DNA of 64,000 nucleotides from Symbiodinium kawagutii. Taxonomy: Eukaryota > Sar > Dinophyceae > Suessiales > Symbiodiniaceae. The first letter of the stretch is position 1; each line of letters opens with the position of its first letter. Shown one piece after another: positions 1 to 15,200 of this stretch. The stretch is taken from assembly GCA_009767595.1 (NCBI GenBank), contig VSDK01008687.1:17811-81810 (forward strand). The letters run 5' to 3'. A model generated the notes under the pieces. It saw only the letters and a list, made by a program, of their open reading frames with translations, ran no database searches and was not told where the DNA came from. The position numbers and the translations under genes are program-made.

Positions 1-291
1 GCCCCATTGAAGTGTTGGAGTGTTGTAAGTCTTGCAAGCCTTTGGCTGTTCCAACCACTGCCCAACCCGGCCGGTGAAGAACTTCTCAAAGAGATGCACC
101 AAAACCCAAAACAGAAAACGCAAAGAATCACGGCGCTGAAGTAACGAGCACGGAACTTGTTCCCTGTCTCAAGTAGATCATATATCACCTTGCAACAAAT
201 CTGTGTGCTCGGGTGGTCTCCGTCTCTGCACAGCAACTGGGCGCTTGAACGACTCGTCTGGCGCACGCAGCGCCAACATCTCAGATCTCAC

Positions 292-3200
292 CCGGCGATG
301 GCCCGAAGATGGGCGCTGGGGACAACCAACCTGCCAGATGATGGACATGTGGTGACATGGACCAATGGCAAACAGAGACAGAAACCAACAGGCACCACTT
401 ACTCACACTTCGGATCATGTATCTATATATCCATATATATATATATTTACAGGTTAGATAATATATATATATATATATATAGATAGATAGATTAATATAG
501 ACATACTCTTATAATCTATAGATGCATTCATTTCGGTGAGTTGCAAGCAAAGATCAACATGCAAAGGAATCCTACAGCTTTAAAATGACACTTATTATGT
601 GCCTAGACAATGCTAGACATGGGGCACCCTCCGTTACTGCCAACTGCAGGGGTGTGGCAGTGCAACTGGAACCAGCAGCACGGCTCGCAGGGCACCAAAG
701 GTAACAGATGCTGCTTAGCACTACTGTCTATCAGAACTGTACCCACTGTCGTATTTGCCTCATCCAAATACCCCAAATTCCCGACTCGGATTTCCAAGCA
801 ATTGAATGCAAGGAATCAACATGGCTGTCTCAGAACTAGGGGAGAATCTGCTTAAAACCCGCCTGTCGCTTGCACTAGCACCCACTAGTCTTGCGATGTT
901 CACAATACAAAACACCTGGATTTTTACGATTTGGATTCAGGAAGAAATTCCGGGTATCCCCTTGAGTGAGCAATCATATTAGCCAATTAGCTGAATGCTT
1001 CACCCAGCCAAAGGCGGGTACCAATTCCGGAGCATGAGTATGAAAACGTTGCATTAGAGGTCGGAACTTGGTAACACAAGAATTCCTGCGGCCATCCAAG
1101 TCGACCTTTGTGCTCTCATAGAAACATAGAATGACTACATTACATGTACTGCAGTGCCCCATGCCAAACGTCTGATCCACCTTAGTTAACAACCGAACAA
1201 TCAGAACAAGCACTCGTTCGACCACAGGGTGTCACAAGAACTCTCAGCCCTGAACTTCGCTAAGGACCTCTCAATGAGAGTCAAATTCTTCCTTCAAACC
1301 AGCCAGCATTTGGCAAATTCCACGAGCCAAAATGATGAGCTTTGCAGATTTGGGTCAATCATAGTTCAAGTTGGTATCCCAAATCGAATTGACGGTTTGG
1401 TCATTTGTTTCATGGATTAACTGTATCCAACCATTATCCAGTTATCAACCTTTCGTCAGTGGCCACTAGCCATGGTCAGTCACACAAATTAACTGGCAGT
1501 GTTCATTTTGCCAATTCACCATTGGTACTCAGTGAATTAAACCATTATAGCTATTTACCATGGACAACCAGTGTTAACAAGTTGATGGTTCAGTATTAGT
1601 TATCAATCAACCATTAATAGTTGGTCATTAATAGTTGTTAACCATTGTTAATCAACCGTTGATTGTTGTTCATCAACCATCAACAACTTCAACCATTGTT
1701 AACCATGAATTATCAGCTCGTTGTTCATTAACCAGCTGGAATTCACCAACTAAGCAAGGAGGATAAGCCATTCACCATTATAGTTGGTTAAAAGTTGGCA
1801 AATGCATCTAACTAGTTAGTAGCTGGTTAGTCTTTAATCAAATTATAGTTGGTTAAGTACGGCTGGCAAATAGGAATCAACCAACCAACTAACTAAGCAG
1901 CTATACTAACCAGTTGATCAATCAACCAACCAACTAACCATTATAGTTGGTAATCCAGCCATACTATCTGCTATGGTCAGTCTTTAACCATTACTAACTA
2001 CTATGGTTGGTCTATACCACTATAGTCTTTGGCCTGCCATGGTTGGTTAGTAATCAACCAGCCATACTAACCAGCCATGGTCGGTCTTCCTTGAGCCACA
2101 TGACGCCCCGGTCCAGCCGCACCTTCGCCGATTTGCACGCCCCAGTCATCTGGGTACAAACTTTCCTTGGCACGGCTGGACCCCAGGGGCCTCAATGGGT
2201 TAGTTTCCATTTTGAATGGTAGATGTTCCATGGTATATGACTAATGATTGACTAATGGGTTTTTACAATGAGTTTCTGGGGATTACACTCTGGTAAGCTA
2301 AGCTGGAAGTGGACAATCTACCATTTATGATGCTAGATGTATACTTAGCCTAGAAAACACATGTGCTTTGCTATCTTCCCGGTTCATCTGCCGGAGAGTA
2401 GGTTGTGTTTACCTAGTTATGGCTAGGTGCCCCCCAATCTTGTGGTGGTTTCCTTCATCAATGAACATACCCGGTCCCGTCCCCATGATCGTGACATGTT
2501 GAGTTTCGACAACATCTCGCAGAAATTATGAGCCAAGTATTTTGGTGGTGCCCAGAATGCATGACTGTTCGGTGGTGGCTGACCAACCTAGAGAGTTGTT
2601 CTCGGTGTTTTTCTTGTATCCCTCATTTTTCATGGAAAGCAACTCGCGAATTCCAATCAACAAGTAGTGAAACATGAGCAAAAATAACAACACAACAGGC
2701 GCTTTATCATAGAGGTCAACAACCACGGAGTAGATAGTTTCAATCAATTGGTTTTAAAGTTTGCGAGTGAAGCTAGAAGATACAAGCAACACCACTGCCT
2801 GCATAATCCCATATCATGCCAGTAATAGCTCAACCACCTGAGCTAAGGACAACTCCCAGATGATCATCGTAGTTATCTCTGCCAAGAGATTCAAACTCTG
2901 CTGCCACAGCTTGAAGAGCTGGCAGACTCCCGGGGCGTCTCTCGGCCAAGCAGCACCTCCACTTCCATCTGATGCTGTGCTACAACCTGCAGGGACTCGA
3001 CTTTTGAATGGCTATGGGGGCTCCTAGGACCCGTCTAGACCCACCTGTGTTCCCTAATGTTGTGGACATCTACAGCAACCAACATTAGAACTTGTGCTGG
3101 TGCAAGTAGAATTCTTAGGAAACTAGCCACGCTGATATATATATATATATATATCCAATGGGTGAAGTAGGCGACTGTGTACCATGATGAGGATGAAGAT

Positions 3201-6200
3201 TGCCTTGTTGAGATCAACACAACTTGGAACGTGACGGTGAATATCAATGATGGTGACAACGATGATGACTATGATGATGGAATCATAGCTTTTAGAGAAA
3301 CTGAGGGAGCCACACAGACATTGTCATCAAAAGTGGTGTGAGAAGTTCGTTTGGACACGCGCGCACACCAGCACGCCCAATGTAGCCAGGACACTGCCAA
3401 GACTTTTTGCCTATCAGGCGGATTGCTGCAGGTCACAACACGATGGAAGGGAAACTTGGGCTCTCAATACATCAGGTGGTTTACCTTGGAATCTGAAAAG
3501 TGAATGACCAAAAATGAACTCCAATCACTGGAGACAAGCACAATGGAGTTCTTGTTTGTTCACTAGCCGCACTACAAAACAGGAATATTTTCGATAATGG
3601 CAATGACCTGGTAAAACGATCCACAGCCCTATGCACATGCTCACACCCGTTGGTTTATCTTGGTTCAAAGCATTCATAAGCATTCTGATTCATCATCAGA
3701 TTTGGCCCTGCTGGGACAACCACACACCTCTGGCATCTCTGAACATCAGGGTATCCAGGTGTAAATGCCAAACATCAGCAGCACACTTCTAACCCGAAAC
3801 GATCAACTTAAGGCGGTTGAGGAGAATGCACGTGAGCGCTAAAAGTCATCATTTACAAAATTGCCTTTTGCAATCAACCACAATCAATTCTGACTCATTA
3901 TCCTTAAGTAATCATGATGGATATCATTGGTATTGTCTTCAAGTCTGGCAGTTAGGCCAAAGGGTGTTGCAGCCGCACGCTTGGAACCTTTCCCAAGTCA
4001 GTGCAGTCGGTTTGTTTGAGCCTATACATATGATGCGTGCATATATTTCTGTATGCATACAATCAATTGGCACAATTGCGTACATGTAAATATAAAACAT
4101 CTATGATATACATAGTGAATCCCTTTTTCTGTGTATTTGAAAATGAAAATTAAATAGATATATATATATATATATATACTATAAATAAATAAATAAATAA
4201 ATACATAAATAAATAAATAAATAAATAAATATATATATATATATGTTATCTATATAAACATAAACTGACATCAATATTAGAAGCTGGTTTTTTGCAGATT
4301 TCGGACACCCGCCCTTTGTAATGAGCTTGACCATCTCTGAGAAATTCGCAAAACAATCGGCACCAAAACCGCTCAAGCAATCGCAGCTACCACCATGAAA
4401 AAAACATCCCAGGGTACTCGAACAAGAGCTTGATGAGCAGTCATCAATGGTCGATGAAGAACAACTCCGCCTCTCTATGCTGTGTAATCATACACTGTGT
4501 CCAAAGTAGAGAAGAACCCAAACCCAAACAAACTACTACTTAGATAGATTCCATCTATCCTTTGACATCTACAAGGCAAGGGATCAAATTGACTCCTGGC
4601 AATAGCAACTCTGAGAACCTACCTTAACATACTTTAACTATCTCCAGAAAATGCGCAGATTTTGTTGGAGAAGCAATTGGCATCCAGCACCACCCCATCG
4701 TGCCTTCGGTTCTTTCAAGTGCACCATCCAGGCCTGGAGGAGCTTCAACAGCGCTCTCTCTAGCAGATTCATTTCCCAAAAAGTGGACGTGTTCGGGATG
4801 CTGTAGGATGCTGTGGGATGCTGTAGGCTAGGGGAGGGTACCTTGAGATACTTTTGTCAAGGTCGGTCCGTCAAACTACTCCAGTCCGTTCTACGGGGCC
4901 ATGACCTCGCAGGGATGTACAAACACGTTGCCCAAAGACCATCCACATGTACCCATCCCATCTCATCTTCGGGCTTTTTAGATCCGATTAGACTATTAGA
5001 CCGTCAAAACTCAGGGAAAATTGAGATACACCGTGGTGATTCACCCCCCGGGTATGAATTTGCAATGGTGGTTCACAAAGCTGCCTATGCGCAGCAATCT
5101 CGACTGATTGAACCTGAACAAAACATGTGCGTGCACCATTCATTTACACACACACACAGAGAACACATAATCTGTCTTGAGTGTCCACCTTCGTTGATAT
5201 GATTTTGGGAGCTAAGTGTCAGGAATCAAACATAGTTTGATGGGAACTTTTGCAAAATGGTCTTATATCCAGGATCGTCCCTCCTGACCTCAAATAAATA
5301 AACAATAATGAATCATTTCATCCCTCCTGATCGTAAACAATAACCACTAAATCAAGTATTCATTTCATCCCTCCTAACCCGAAGAAATTGAATACATATC
5401 TTAAAAAAACCTGAATGATCATCCCAAAATCATCAGCTGACTTGGCTGTTCACAGGTACTGACGTGTCGATGTCTCGGGCCTCTTCACAAGCTCGGGCGA
5501 AACGCGCCGTTTTGTTGTTGATCTTCTTCAAGGCAGCACCTGGAGAAGTGTTGGCACCTTGGAGCTCCCCTCATGGCTCCCATGGTGGTGAGCGTGGCTG
5601 CTTCATGGTGTGATAAGCTGCTGGAACTTGCAGCCTGGTAGGCCCTGGCAGGCCCTGGCAGGCCCTGGCAGGCTGGAAAGTCCCCAGTGATCTATGAAAA
5701 CCATCCTGTTGATGGATCATGCTGCAGCAGTTGCGGCGGTGCATAATTTAGAGTCACGATCAACCCATGAGCATTGGTAACTCATTGATGTTGATGCCAA
5801 CCGATATCTTCGATGGAAACATCTCAGTGCCACATCATCATGTTCAAACGGTCCCCTAAGATCTCCCAAGCACTTTTTTCAGCAGGTTACTTCTAGCTGT
5901 GCTTGCCTGACATGTTTGCTAATGCATGGGAGTCCACCCAGGACACCACGGGATGCCCATTGCGCCTGTGGATTGCGCCAGAAAACACATGGGCATCTCG
6001 TCCCGCACAAATTGCTTCAAATATCCTCATGCGACAGGATCTCTGGTGGAGGCTTTGAAGCTGAAAAGCTCAAGGATGTTCCAGGAATGCTCCAGTAACA
6101 TGACTCAGATCCAACTCAAAGGTTGCCAACATGTGAGGTATCCACCCCACGTGTCATAAGTCAGTTCCCCCACATGTCCGGGCAAAGCCGTAGACCCAAG

Positions 6201-9200
6201 AACGTGTTGTTACCCCTGTATCTCCTTGAACGTGGGGTCAGGGTCAAGCAATAGGATCCTTCAACGTAAAGCAGGGTCAAAGCCCGCAAGCCCAGGACAC
6301 CCGGAGACACCAAGCTCCCTCAGAGGCATTGCCAGCCACCCATTCGGAACCCATTGGGAACCCTATCTGCGAAGAAATGTGTTGGATTTCTACCAGGATA
6401 CCCATGGATATAAATGCAACCTCTGATCCAAAATGTACGTAAATGTAGAAATGGTGGTTTCTTGAAATAGGGTGCCCCCAAATCATCCCTTATTTCAATT
6501 CACTACACTGCAGGTGTTCGTCACTGAAGGTGCCCTCGATTCACACAATCCCAAGGTGATCCATCAGCGCTGCCAAGCCACTCTCGTGATTGCCCACCTC
6601 CCATAGTTCTAAAATCCTCAGCAGAGCTCTGCACAAGGGATTAGAGATGCCCCTTGTTCAAAAATGGTAAGCAGGTATGATGGATTTAAAGATCGTCAAT
6701 AATGGTTTTAGTACTAATCAGTTAATGATGGGTTCAATACCGGTTGATGGTGGGTTTGATGCTCAATGATTAATGGCTCGAATCGTTGATGATGGTTGTG
6801 CCCATGGTCAATAATAGTTGCATGGTGATCCTTAATGATGGTTTAACAATGGTTGATGATTATGAATAATCACGGTTGATGGTTGATGGTTGATCAATGG
6901 TTGATGTTTTAACAATGGTTGATGGTTACAACCATGATTAATGATGGTCTAACAATGGTTGATGGTTGATCCTTAATGATGGTTGATGGTTTAACATTTC
7001 ATTGATGGTTATTAAGTTATTATGGTCATTAATGATCCTTAACAATGGTTTGGATTCATCCAGTCCCGTAGAGCTGCTGCCCGGGTACTTGGTGACTTTG
7101 GGCTTCTTGGCCAGCACTGGGATGCTCAGTTTTCGGTCCTTGGCGCCAGGTGGGTGATCAACCTGTCACCACCTGTCATCAGCAAGACCCTCCAATCATC
7201 ATAATGTTAACGCCGGAATAACAAACCTTAGGTTGATTCATTTGGGGAGTTACCATTTTTAATGGGAAACTAGTGAAACCATAATGTTAACACTAATGTT
7301 AACCACCTGGTTTCCCATTAACATTGGGTTTCACAATGATGAGGGGATAACAACCAACAATAATGGCTAACCATGGGTTGATTAATTTGGGGGGTTACCA
7401 GTTTTAATGGGAAACCAGTTGGCTTTTGGGGGGACACCCCTTGTTAATCAACGAGGGGTTCAGCTTCATCCTGGTTAAACATTAGGGCTGACAGTGAACC
7501 TTGGCTTGATCAAAAACCGGTGGTCAATCATGCAGAACTACAATCGTCGCGGTGCTGGCTCTGACACGACCTTGTTTGAACAAAACAATGGTCGATCCGT
7601 TCCACTGAGAGTGTTAAAGATTCTAAACATCTGATTTGATTTGATGTGGTGGTGTTTAGCAGTTGTTGGGTCCGCACTGGTCTTGGAGAAAGGAAACACA
7701 CATGAAAATATAATCTTACAACATGAAGCTCACAAAGTCACCACAAGGATAGCCCAGCCGATATTTGAATGTGCCATACAACAATGTCAGGATGATATAG
7801 CTCATCATCCCGGTTGTAGGGATGGACAGTAGAGGTTGCAAAAGTACCGACACACACACACACATTCAGTTGTTCATGTTTGATCTCATTTCTATACTTA
7901 TCTGCTACTCAAGTGCCAGGGTTGGGAGCTTACTGATGACCACACACATCTACCGTATACCTCAAAAGGAAAACCGCTTGAAAACTAAATGAGTCCTCCT
8001 CGGATGTCTTTGCGAGAACTCTTGGCCAGTTCACCCAAGACCCCGGAAGTGGATGACGAGGTTGGAACAAACGATTCTTGGTGGCAGTCGCAATTTGACA
8101 CACCTGCACATCATACCCGAACGAACAAGCAAACAAACATAAACAAACCCAGAAAAACAGAACCAGTTTTGAGGTGGGATCGCACTCTACACAGGCCTTC
8201 GCTTGCCAAGCTGCTCGACATGCAGAGAGCTCGCGGACAACCGCTTGTCCCAATGCACACAGGTCCTCGAAACCTGGGCCACAGATACGAAGGCCGCTGG
8301 AGATCATCAAAAGAGCCTCTGGCGGTAAGATCCTGGTTGTACTATGGCTGTTGGATCGTGCCCTGTGGTTGCTCCAAATCGGAATTTCAACTTTTGCTAA
8401 AGCAATGATATATTGGCAAAAATTGAATCAGTAGCTCCAAGTACCAAGCCATTCCCCCTAACCTTGGCCAACAATAATGGTAACAAGACTCAAAGCCAGC
8501 TAAGGTCACGACCATCGTCCTCATCATGTTCCTCCATTTCTTCATCGTCGTCCTCTTCGCGTTCATCTGCTTCCGCTTCCTTCAGGAGTTTTTCTAACCT
8601 CAACTGACCCGTCTGAAAGCTTCCAACATAGTTCGTAGCTGTCCTCCATTCTTATTGGTTCAATCACTGGGCTATGTTGCACAATGTCACAATGACCAGT
8701 GTTCAACATCAACAGCACCAACGGATGTTGGACTCTGTTGATCCACAGTCCCATCCCATGAATGGTCTGTGGGAAATAGCTGGCGGCCACTTGGAGAAAA
8801 CCATAATGTTGAAGCATACCCACTCAACATCTAATATTGTGTATGCATTTTTTCTTATGTCATTGTGGGGTCAGGAAAGTACTGTTGAATCATCGTAATG
8901 TGCTTGTTACTGCTGATCAGTGCCATTTTGAAGGATGGGCTGTATGCACGCCTGTCTATATTTACAAAAACAAATTAAATTGCTCCAGTTCAGTCAAAGA
9001 CACAAGTGTAATATCTCACATTGCGCACATGCAATGCATATGTTTGAATTTGTTTGGCTTGGCCATATTAAGAAGCACAGGTGATTTGATCTATTACCCA
9101 AAGCACAGATTCAAGACGCTCTGATTTCTCCGACATAGGCTTTAATGACCACAACGTAGTGGCCACAGTCTCACAATGGCCTGAAACATATCACTCTCTT

Positions 9201-12200
9201 TTACAGCCACTACCCTTTTACAGCCTGAATCAGGGCCATCAGAGAAATAACGTGAGCAACTTGACATTTGCCCTGTGAAGAATATGGAAGTAGTTCATGT
9301 GATTTTATATTCATCTATGCATGAAAAAACATAGACAATTATATACATGATATAAGAAAATAGCGAAAAAAAACAACAATACTTACGTGCATACCACTAT
9401 GGACTTATACATGCAAACAAACGTTATGTATCTATCACACCATGTCGAACTATAAAATGCTATGGACACATCCGTGAAGCGAGTCCGAGCAGCCGTCTCT
9501 TCAGACCTCGTTTGGCACTGGCATCAACCACCATGGCCTGGCGAAGAAACTGCAGGCATCAATAAACAGCGGTGATTCAATCAATTGGTCATTAGATCAC
9601 TGGTTGAATCACTGGCGTTTATTGATCACGAAACCTACTAATACTGTAACCAAGTGGTTGATACAACCAATTTTAAGTGATCATTTAGTGTTTATTGAGT
9701 GATCAATACCAGAATTATCCAAAGGTGGTTCACCCATTGGTGTCCATTTTGTTGGTCAACATTAAATTAAAACTCACTAAATGATTCATCATCAAACATT
9801 CATCGTTTGGTGGTTACTCAAAATATTGGCTGATCATTTAGTTTTACTGTCAATGGTTACTCAACTGGTTTAAAAAACACTGGTTACTCAATTGGTCATT
9901 TCTCAAAATAGGGGGCCCCTAAAATCACTCCGCCGGATCATCTAAAACAAACTATCCCGAGATGATTTCGGGGTCCGCTATTTTGAGAAACCAACAATCA
10001 ATTAACCGTTGGTTTTGATCCAATTGAGTAAGCTTTGATCTAACCTTTTGAGTCATCATTGATCCAACCGTAAATTAACCATTGGTTGACTTGGGCGACT
10101 TACCATGGCCACTTCATATCAATATAATTGAAGAATATCGAAGTGGTTGACCGTCTGACACAAAATCAATCATGGTGCATATCAAACGGAATCGGACAGG
10201 GGAAGTCCTAGATCATTCCATGTCATCTTGCATGTCAAGAAAGTGCTTACACTTTTCTCTTACGTTTGAGTTTCCCTGAACATCAGTACTCAGTACTCTC
10301 AATCAGAAAAATCAACCAATGACCAAAGCCTGAAAAAGATCAAATCACACCTAAACCTGATAATTTTCCGTTTCAACACATATCCTACCACAGGAAATTG
10401 ATTAGTCTCCATCTTCACGGTCCTTAGTGTCTTTAGCACATGGTTCTGAGCAACACGTCATGTGCCTCAACATCCCTCATCTGGTTTGTCGAAATATGGA
10501 TCCAAAAAAAATATCTGTTTATTGCCATCAATGGTTAATAAAGGATGATATCTAGGGGTTACCCCCATTTGAAGCATCCACCCATGTTTCGTAGCAACCA
10601 ACAGGGTGTTGAAGCCACCGATCTGCAAACCACCTTCGCAGATCCTTTGGCACCTCATCTTCTTGAAGCCCTGCACGAGGGACTCGCAGCACTCCGCACA
10701 AGGGCGTGGGACCACCGCCGGTGTAGCCCATGTTGACCTCAGGACGCCAGTTGTGCTGAGCGGTCAGATTTTCCCATAGGAAAACTTATAGATCCTGCAA
10801 GGCATCCTGAGGCATCCTGGTAGATAGGTGTATTATGCATCCTAGTGGTACTATGTGGTATATAGTGGCACTAAGTACTATGTGGTACTGCAAGATGCCT
10901 CACAGTGGACGCTTCAGTCACCTCTTACATCATCCTTGGTTAGCTTCAAAGTGCACCGGACGGGCCATGGAATTTACTCTTGAATTCTGGAAACTTCCAC
11001 TCGTGATTCCTCGACTAAAAACTGATCGCGGTGTGGAAAGCCTTACATCGCTCTTTGTGGCAAAGGACCGCTGTGGATTTCTCCAGCTGCAACTCTGAAA
11101 CAAAATCAAAGGGTAGGCGGGCAGGTGACATTGCTGCCATGTCCAGCAAATCAAACTTGCTCAATTTACAACCAATATGTCTGTAGCATTCTGTCGCAAA
11201 CAATTGTCTGAATCCGATCTAAGCATGCCTTTTGCGTGGCCTTTATCAATGCTCCATGAATAGAATGTCAACATTCACCCCCAAAAATCACCCAACCCCG
11301 CCGGCACAACAGAGATGGAAGATCTCCTGGATCTACGGCTGTCATTGACCACTAGGCTAACGTGCTAAGCGTCGAAAATCATGTCGCTTCCCTTGGCACC
11401 AACGAAAACGCCCAGTCACAAGCATCGAGTAGCCTCTACCATAGTTGGCCTGCGCAGTGCCATGCAGTGCCATGCGTTCTCAGCACTGCCGGTATGGTAA
11501 AAGATTCATCACCCATGGTGAATTTGCCATAGATCTTTTCCGATGGATTCATCACTAGTGAATGGGAAGCAACGGCAATGGATAGTTGATGTTAGCTGCC
11601 AAAAATCGTGGACATGGACCAGTGGATCAGAAGTAGTGACATGTTAAATCCTTATTACTTGGTCAATATCAATAGCTCAATAACAGTCAAAGGTCAGTGG
11701 GAGTGGTCAAAATGGAAAGAAATGATACTGAATAGACTAATAGTATCTAATAGTGATAAGAGCTATACAAAGAACGGAAATATGACCGATGATAGATCAT
11801 CAACAGTCATTCTAGTACTTACAATAACTGCTGAAATTTACTGTGGACAACTGTTGGGATTCGCAGGGTGTCGTAGATCATGTCAATCCCCTCTATACTG
11901 GGCAGCATGCTTGATGGTTGGTCACATGTGGGTGAGAAAACCCGACTAGATTAGGTTAGCGCCACAAGAACCACAAGCGGAACAGCGACAAGAACAACAA
12001 GGGACAACACACGGCGCAATGCAAGACAACTCCGCAAGAAGCCATAAAACGTGATCATAGCTTGTTGCTGGGAGCACCACATTGCCAACGTTGACAACTA
12101 ATAGTGAACCAGTAGTTGTCATGGAATGAAGAACATTATCATCCTTTGGAGGTCGGAGTTCTCCCTGCTCCGCCTGCAATTGCTTGGGCTTCAAGCGTGG

Positions 12201-15200
12201 CTGCTCATCCAAGCGGAGCTTTGGCTGAAGCAAACTCAGCAGCGGCGCTACCTCAAAGCAGTTGTCATTTGGCTATGGGTCAATATCAAACAACCAATAA
12301 TAGGAGATAAGCACCAACAATAATAAAAAAACAATGATTAATGATAGGGAATCAGGGGTACAGGGTTTTGACCCACTGCCATCTGCTGGTTATGCTGGTT
12401 TCATCGTTGGTTGGGGAACAAATTGGAAACCCTCAAAACCAAAGTATGCTACGCTGAATGCATACATCTTCAGTGATGCTGCATTGTTTGAGACAAATAG
12501 GAGGTCATCAGAACTTCTGCACATGGTGTCTCATGTGGCCAATGAGAGTACGGTGTGCCATGGGAGCATCCCCCGTCGCGAACACTGCCAACATGTTCAC
12601 AAAACTCAGTAGTTTTGGTGATGTCGACCAACAAGTACTTGTACCCAGAATATGGCCAACCATCCCACCAAAGTAATAGCCATAGCTTTATCAATAATGA
12701 TAACCATGATTCTAGAAAACAAATGAAAACCAAGGGATGACCACGAGCTAAAGAAAATGGCTGCTCACATCATGGGATGTCATGGACTTCCCTGACAGGG
12801 GATCTCCCTCGGACGTCCGTTGTTGCCTCTCTGGATGGAACGAATTCGATGGTCTCAGACTCGGAAGCGCAATCGTCCTGTGGCCGGTGATCATCATCCG
12901 CACGGATAGATGCGTTGCACATGTCTAATAAAAGTGTGTTTAAAAAACAATATCTGTCACATGTACAAATGTGTATGCATATATATATATATCATGTATA
13001 TGTATATAAAAATACATTGAAACATATTTATTGCAAACATTTGAATATAGATATTATAAGTAGACACATGATCCATACATGATAGAGAAAATGTAGACAT
13101 GTACAAAGGTAGGTGTAGACTAATGACAGATCATGCAATGCCTAAGCTCTCATCCCTGTGACTTGCTAAGCCCGGCCAAGCCTTAGGGACACAACCACCC
13201 ATACCACGGGATCAGCTCCTCTTCGCTGCCCTCCATGCCACGGCAAGCCCCGACCGAACCCAGGTTGGCCAAGCGCGGGGCAAAGCATCGCACTGAGAGC
13301 CAAGTCCAGCAGGACCCTGTGCTGAGACGCAAAACGTTCCCCCTCCCAACCATCTCCAACCCAATATACATGTATACATATATAAATAAATATATATATA
13401 TATAAAATATAGCACTTGCATTAACTTTCCTTTCAATGGACAATGCAGCTGCTGCTTTTGTTCAGAGATTCCTGGGTTCCAGATTGGTTCCATACCTGAT
13501 CTGGGAGCGCTCATCGGTGGACAGAGTATAGCCATCCACCAGTGATGTCGACCTGTACCCCCCTCACAGATTTCCCATGCAAACACTATCTTGGTTGTCT
13601 GGGTAGCAATGCATTTCCTGGCAGCTGGGGGTTGTCTCACCATGGCAGCTAGCCCTATGTAGTGCTGATCAAAAGCTTGTAGGACAAATGGTGAAGCTTC
13701 CAAACCAAATGAATAAAACAAATGGCCGAAGCTTCCATCTCACCAGAACCTGGTAAAAAGATTCATCATTCCAAACCTGGTAGAAGCTTCCATATCACAG
13801 GAACCCTTTCGGTTGGTACGTTCCGGTGCCCCGTGGTGCCATGGTGGCCCGGTAGATCCACGACTTTGCCTCGACGACATCTCCGCGGAGAGCAGGGCGG
13901 ACATCGAGCTCGACTGAGCCAAGTCGCTCTGACCTGCCGCCGCGTCTGTGTGGGCCCGGGTAGCGTAAAACAAGGGCCTCCAGCTGTCGGCTAAGTTGGA
14001 AAGTAAGTAGGGGAACCGCCTTATGCCTATGTTCTTTTCAATGCATACTATGTATATATGATGTATATATGTATATATATATGCATATCTATGTATATCT
14101 ATGTATATCTAAAAAAATACATATAGTCTATGTATGACTTTTGGGATATACAATTGACCTCAGTTCAAAGTTCACTTCACCACACCCCAATTTGCCCCAC
14201 CCGAAGCAACGCAGCGCCTTGCGTCGGAAGGCAACCCTCAGCTGTGGCACCTCTCAGAGGCAATGAAGAACAACTGCCAGTAGCCAAGCGAAACAGCTGC
14301 CATGAATACCGGTTGGTCGTTGCACTCTGGTAAACTAAAAATGTGGGATTTTCAATGAACAATCACCAGGCTTGATAAAGAACAGTTAACCTAAGTAACC
14401 ACTAAACGAAACTAGCAATGAACAATCACCAGGTTTTATACTGTTTTATAGAGACACCCTGGGAAACCGTTGATAAGTGATGGATTTTCCATTGCTATGT
14501 TAGATCACCAGAGGATAACAGTTGTTTCATAGTTAAGCCAAACAACAGCTGGTAGTTTAACAACAATCCAGTAGTTAACATGATGTTTGGAGGTTGGAGA
14601 ACAACTGCCATGACTTCTCTGGTTGGTGGTTGTAAGCCATCCTGAAGTTGATCAACCACCCATCCAAAATATAGTTGGACAATAAAAAGATCAACGCCAC
14701 CAAACAACCTTCACAACAACTGCCACATATTAATGGGATCACGGTCCATGATGGTCCAGCACTTTTATGGTTTGACTGATTCAACGGTATAGTATACAGT
14801 TGATTACAGAAGTTGGTCATAACAAAAAATCACATCATTTGGGTGATAACTTTTGAACAACACTGTCCCAATACTTGATTTTGCTGTCGACCATCCCCTT
14901 AGCCAATGAACTGTAGAGAAGCCTGACTTACAGTTGTAGGTTGCACGTTGTCCGATTTTGGTTAAAGTTTGCCACAGCCAGCGCACATACTGTACTAACA
15001 GTCTTAAACCAAATAGCAATGTAAGAGCACTGCTATATGGCAGTGGATCAAAACCCCGTTGGTTCCCCTATCGTTAACCATTGTTTTTCCTATGATTTGG
15101 TTGGTTATTAAAAGCCATTATTGATGGTTAATATCGACCCATAGCCACATGAAAAAAGAACTGACCAAAACCACAACTGTGTCCAAGTGGCTGGTGTAAG

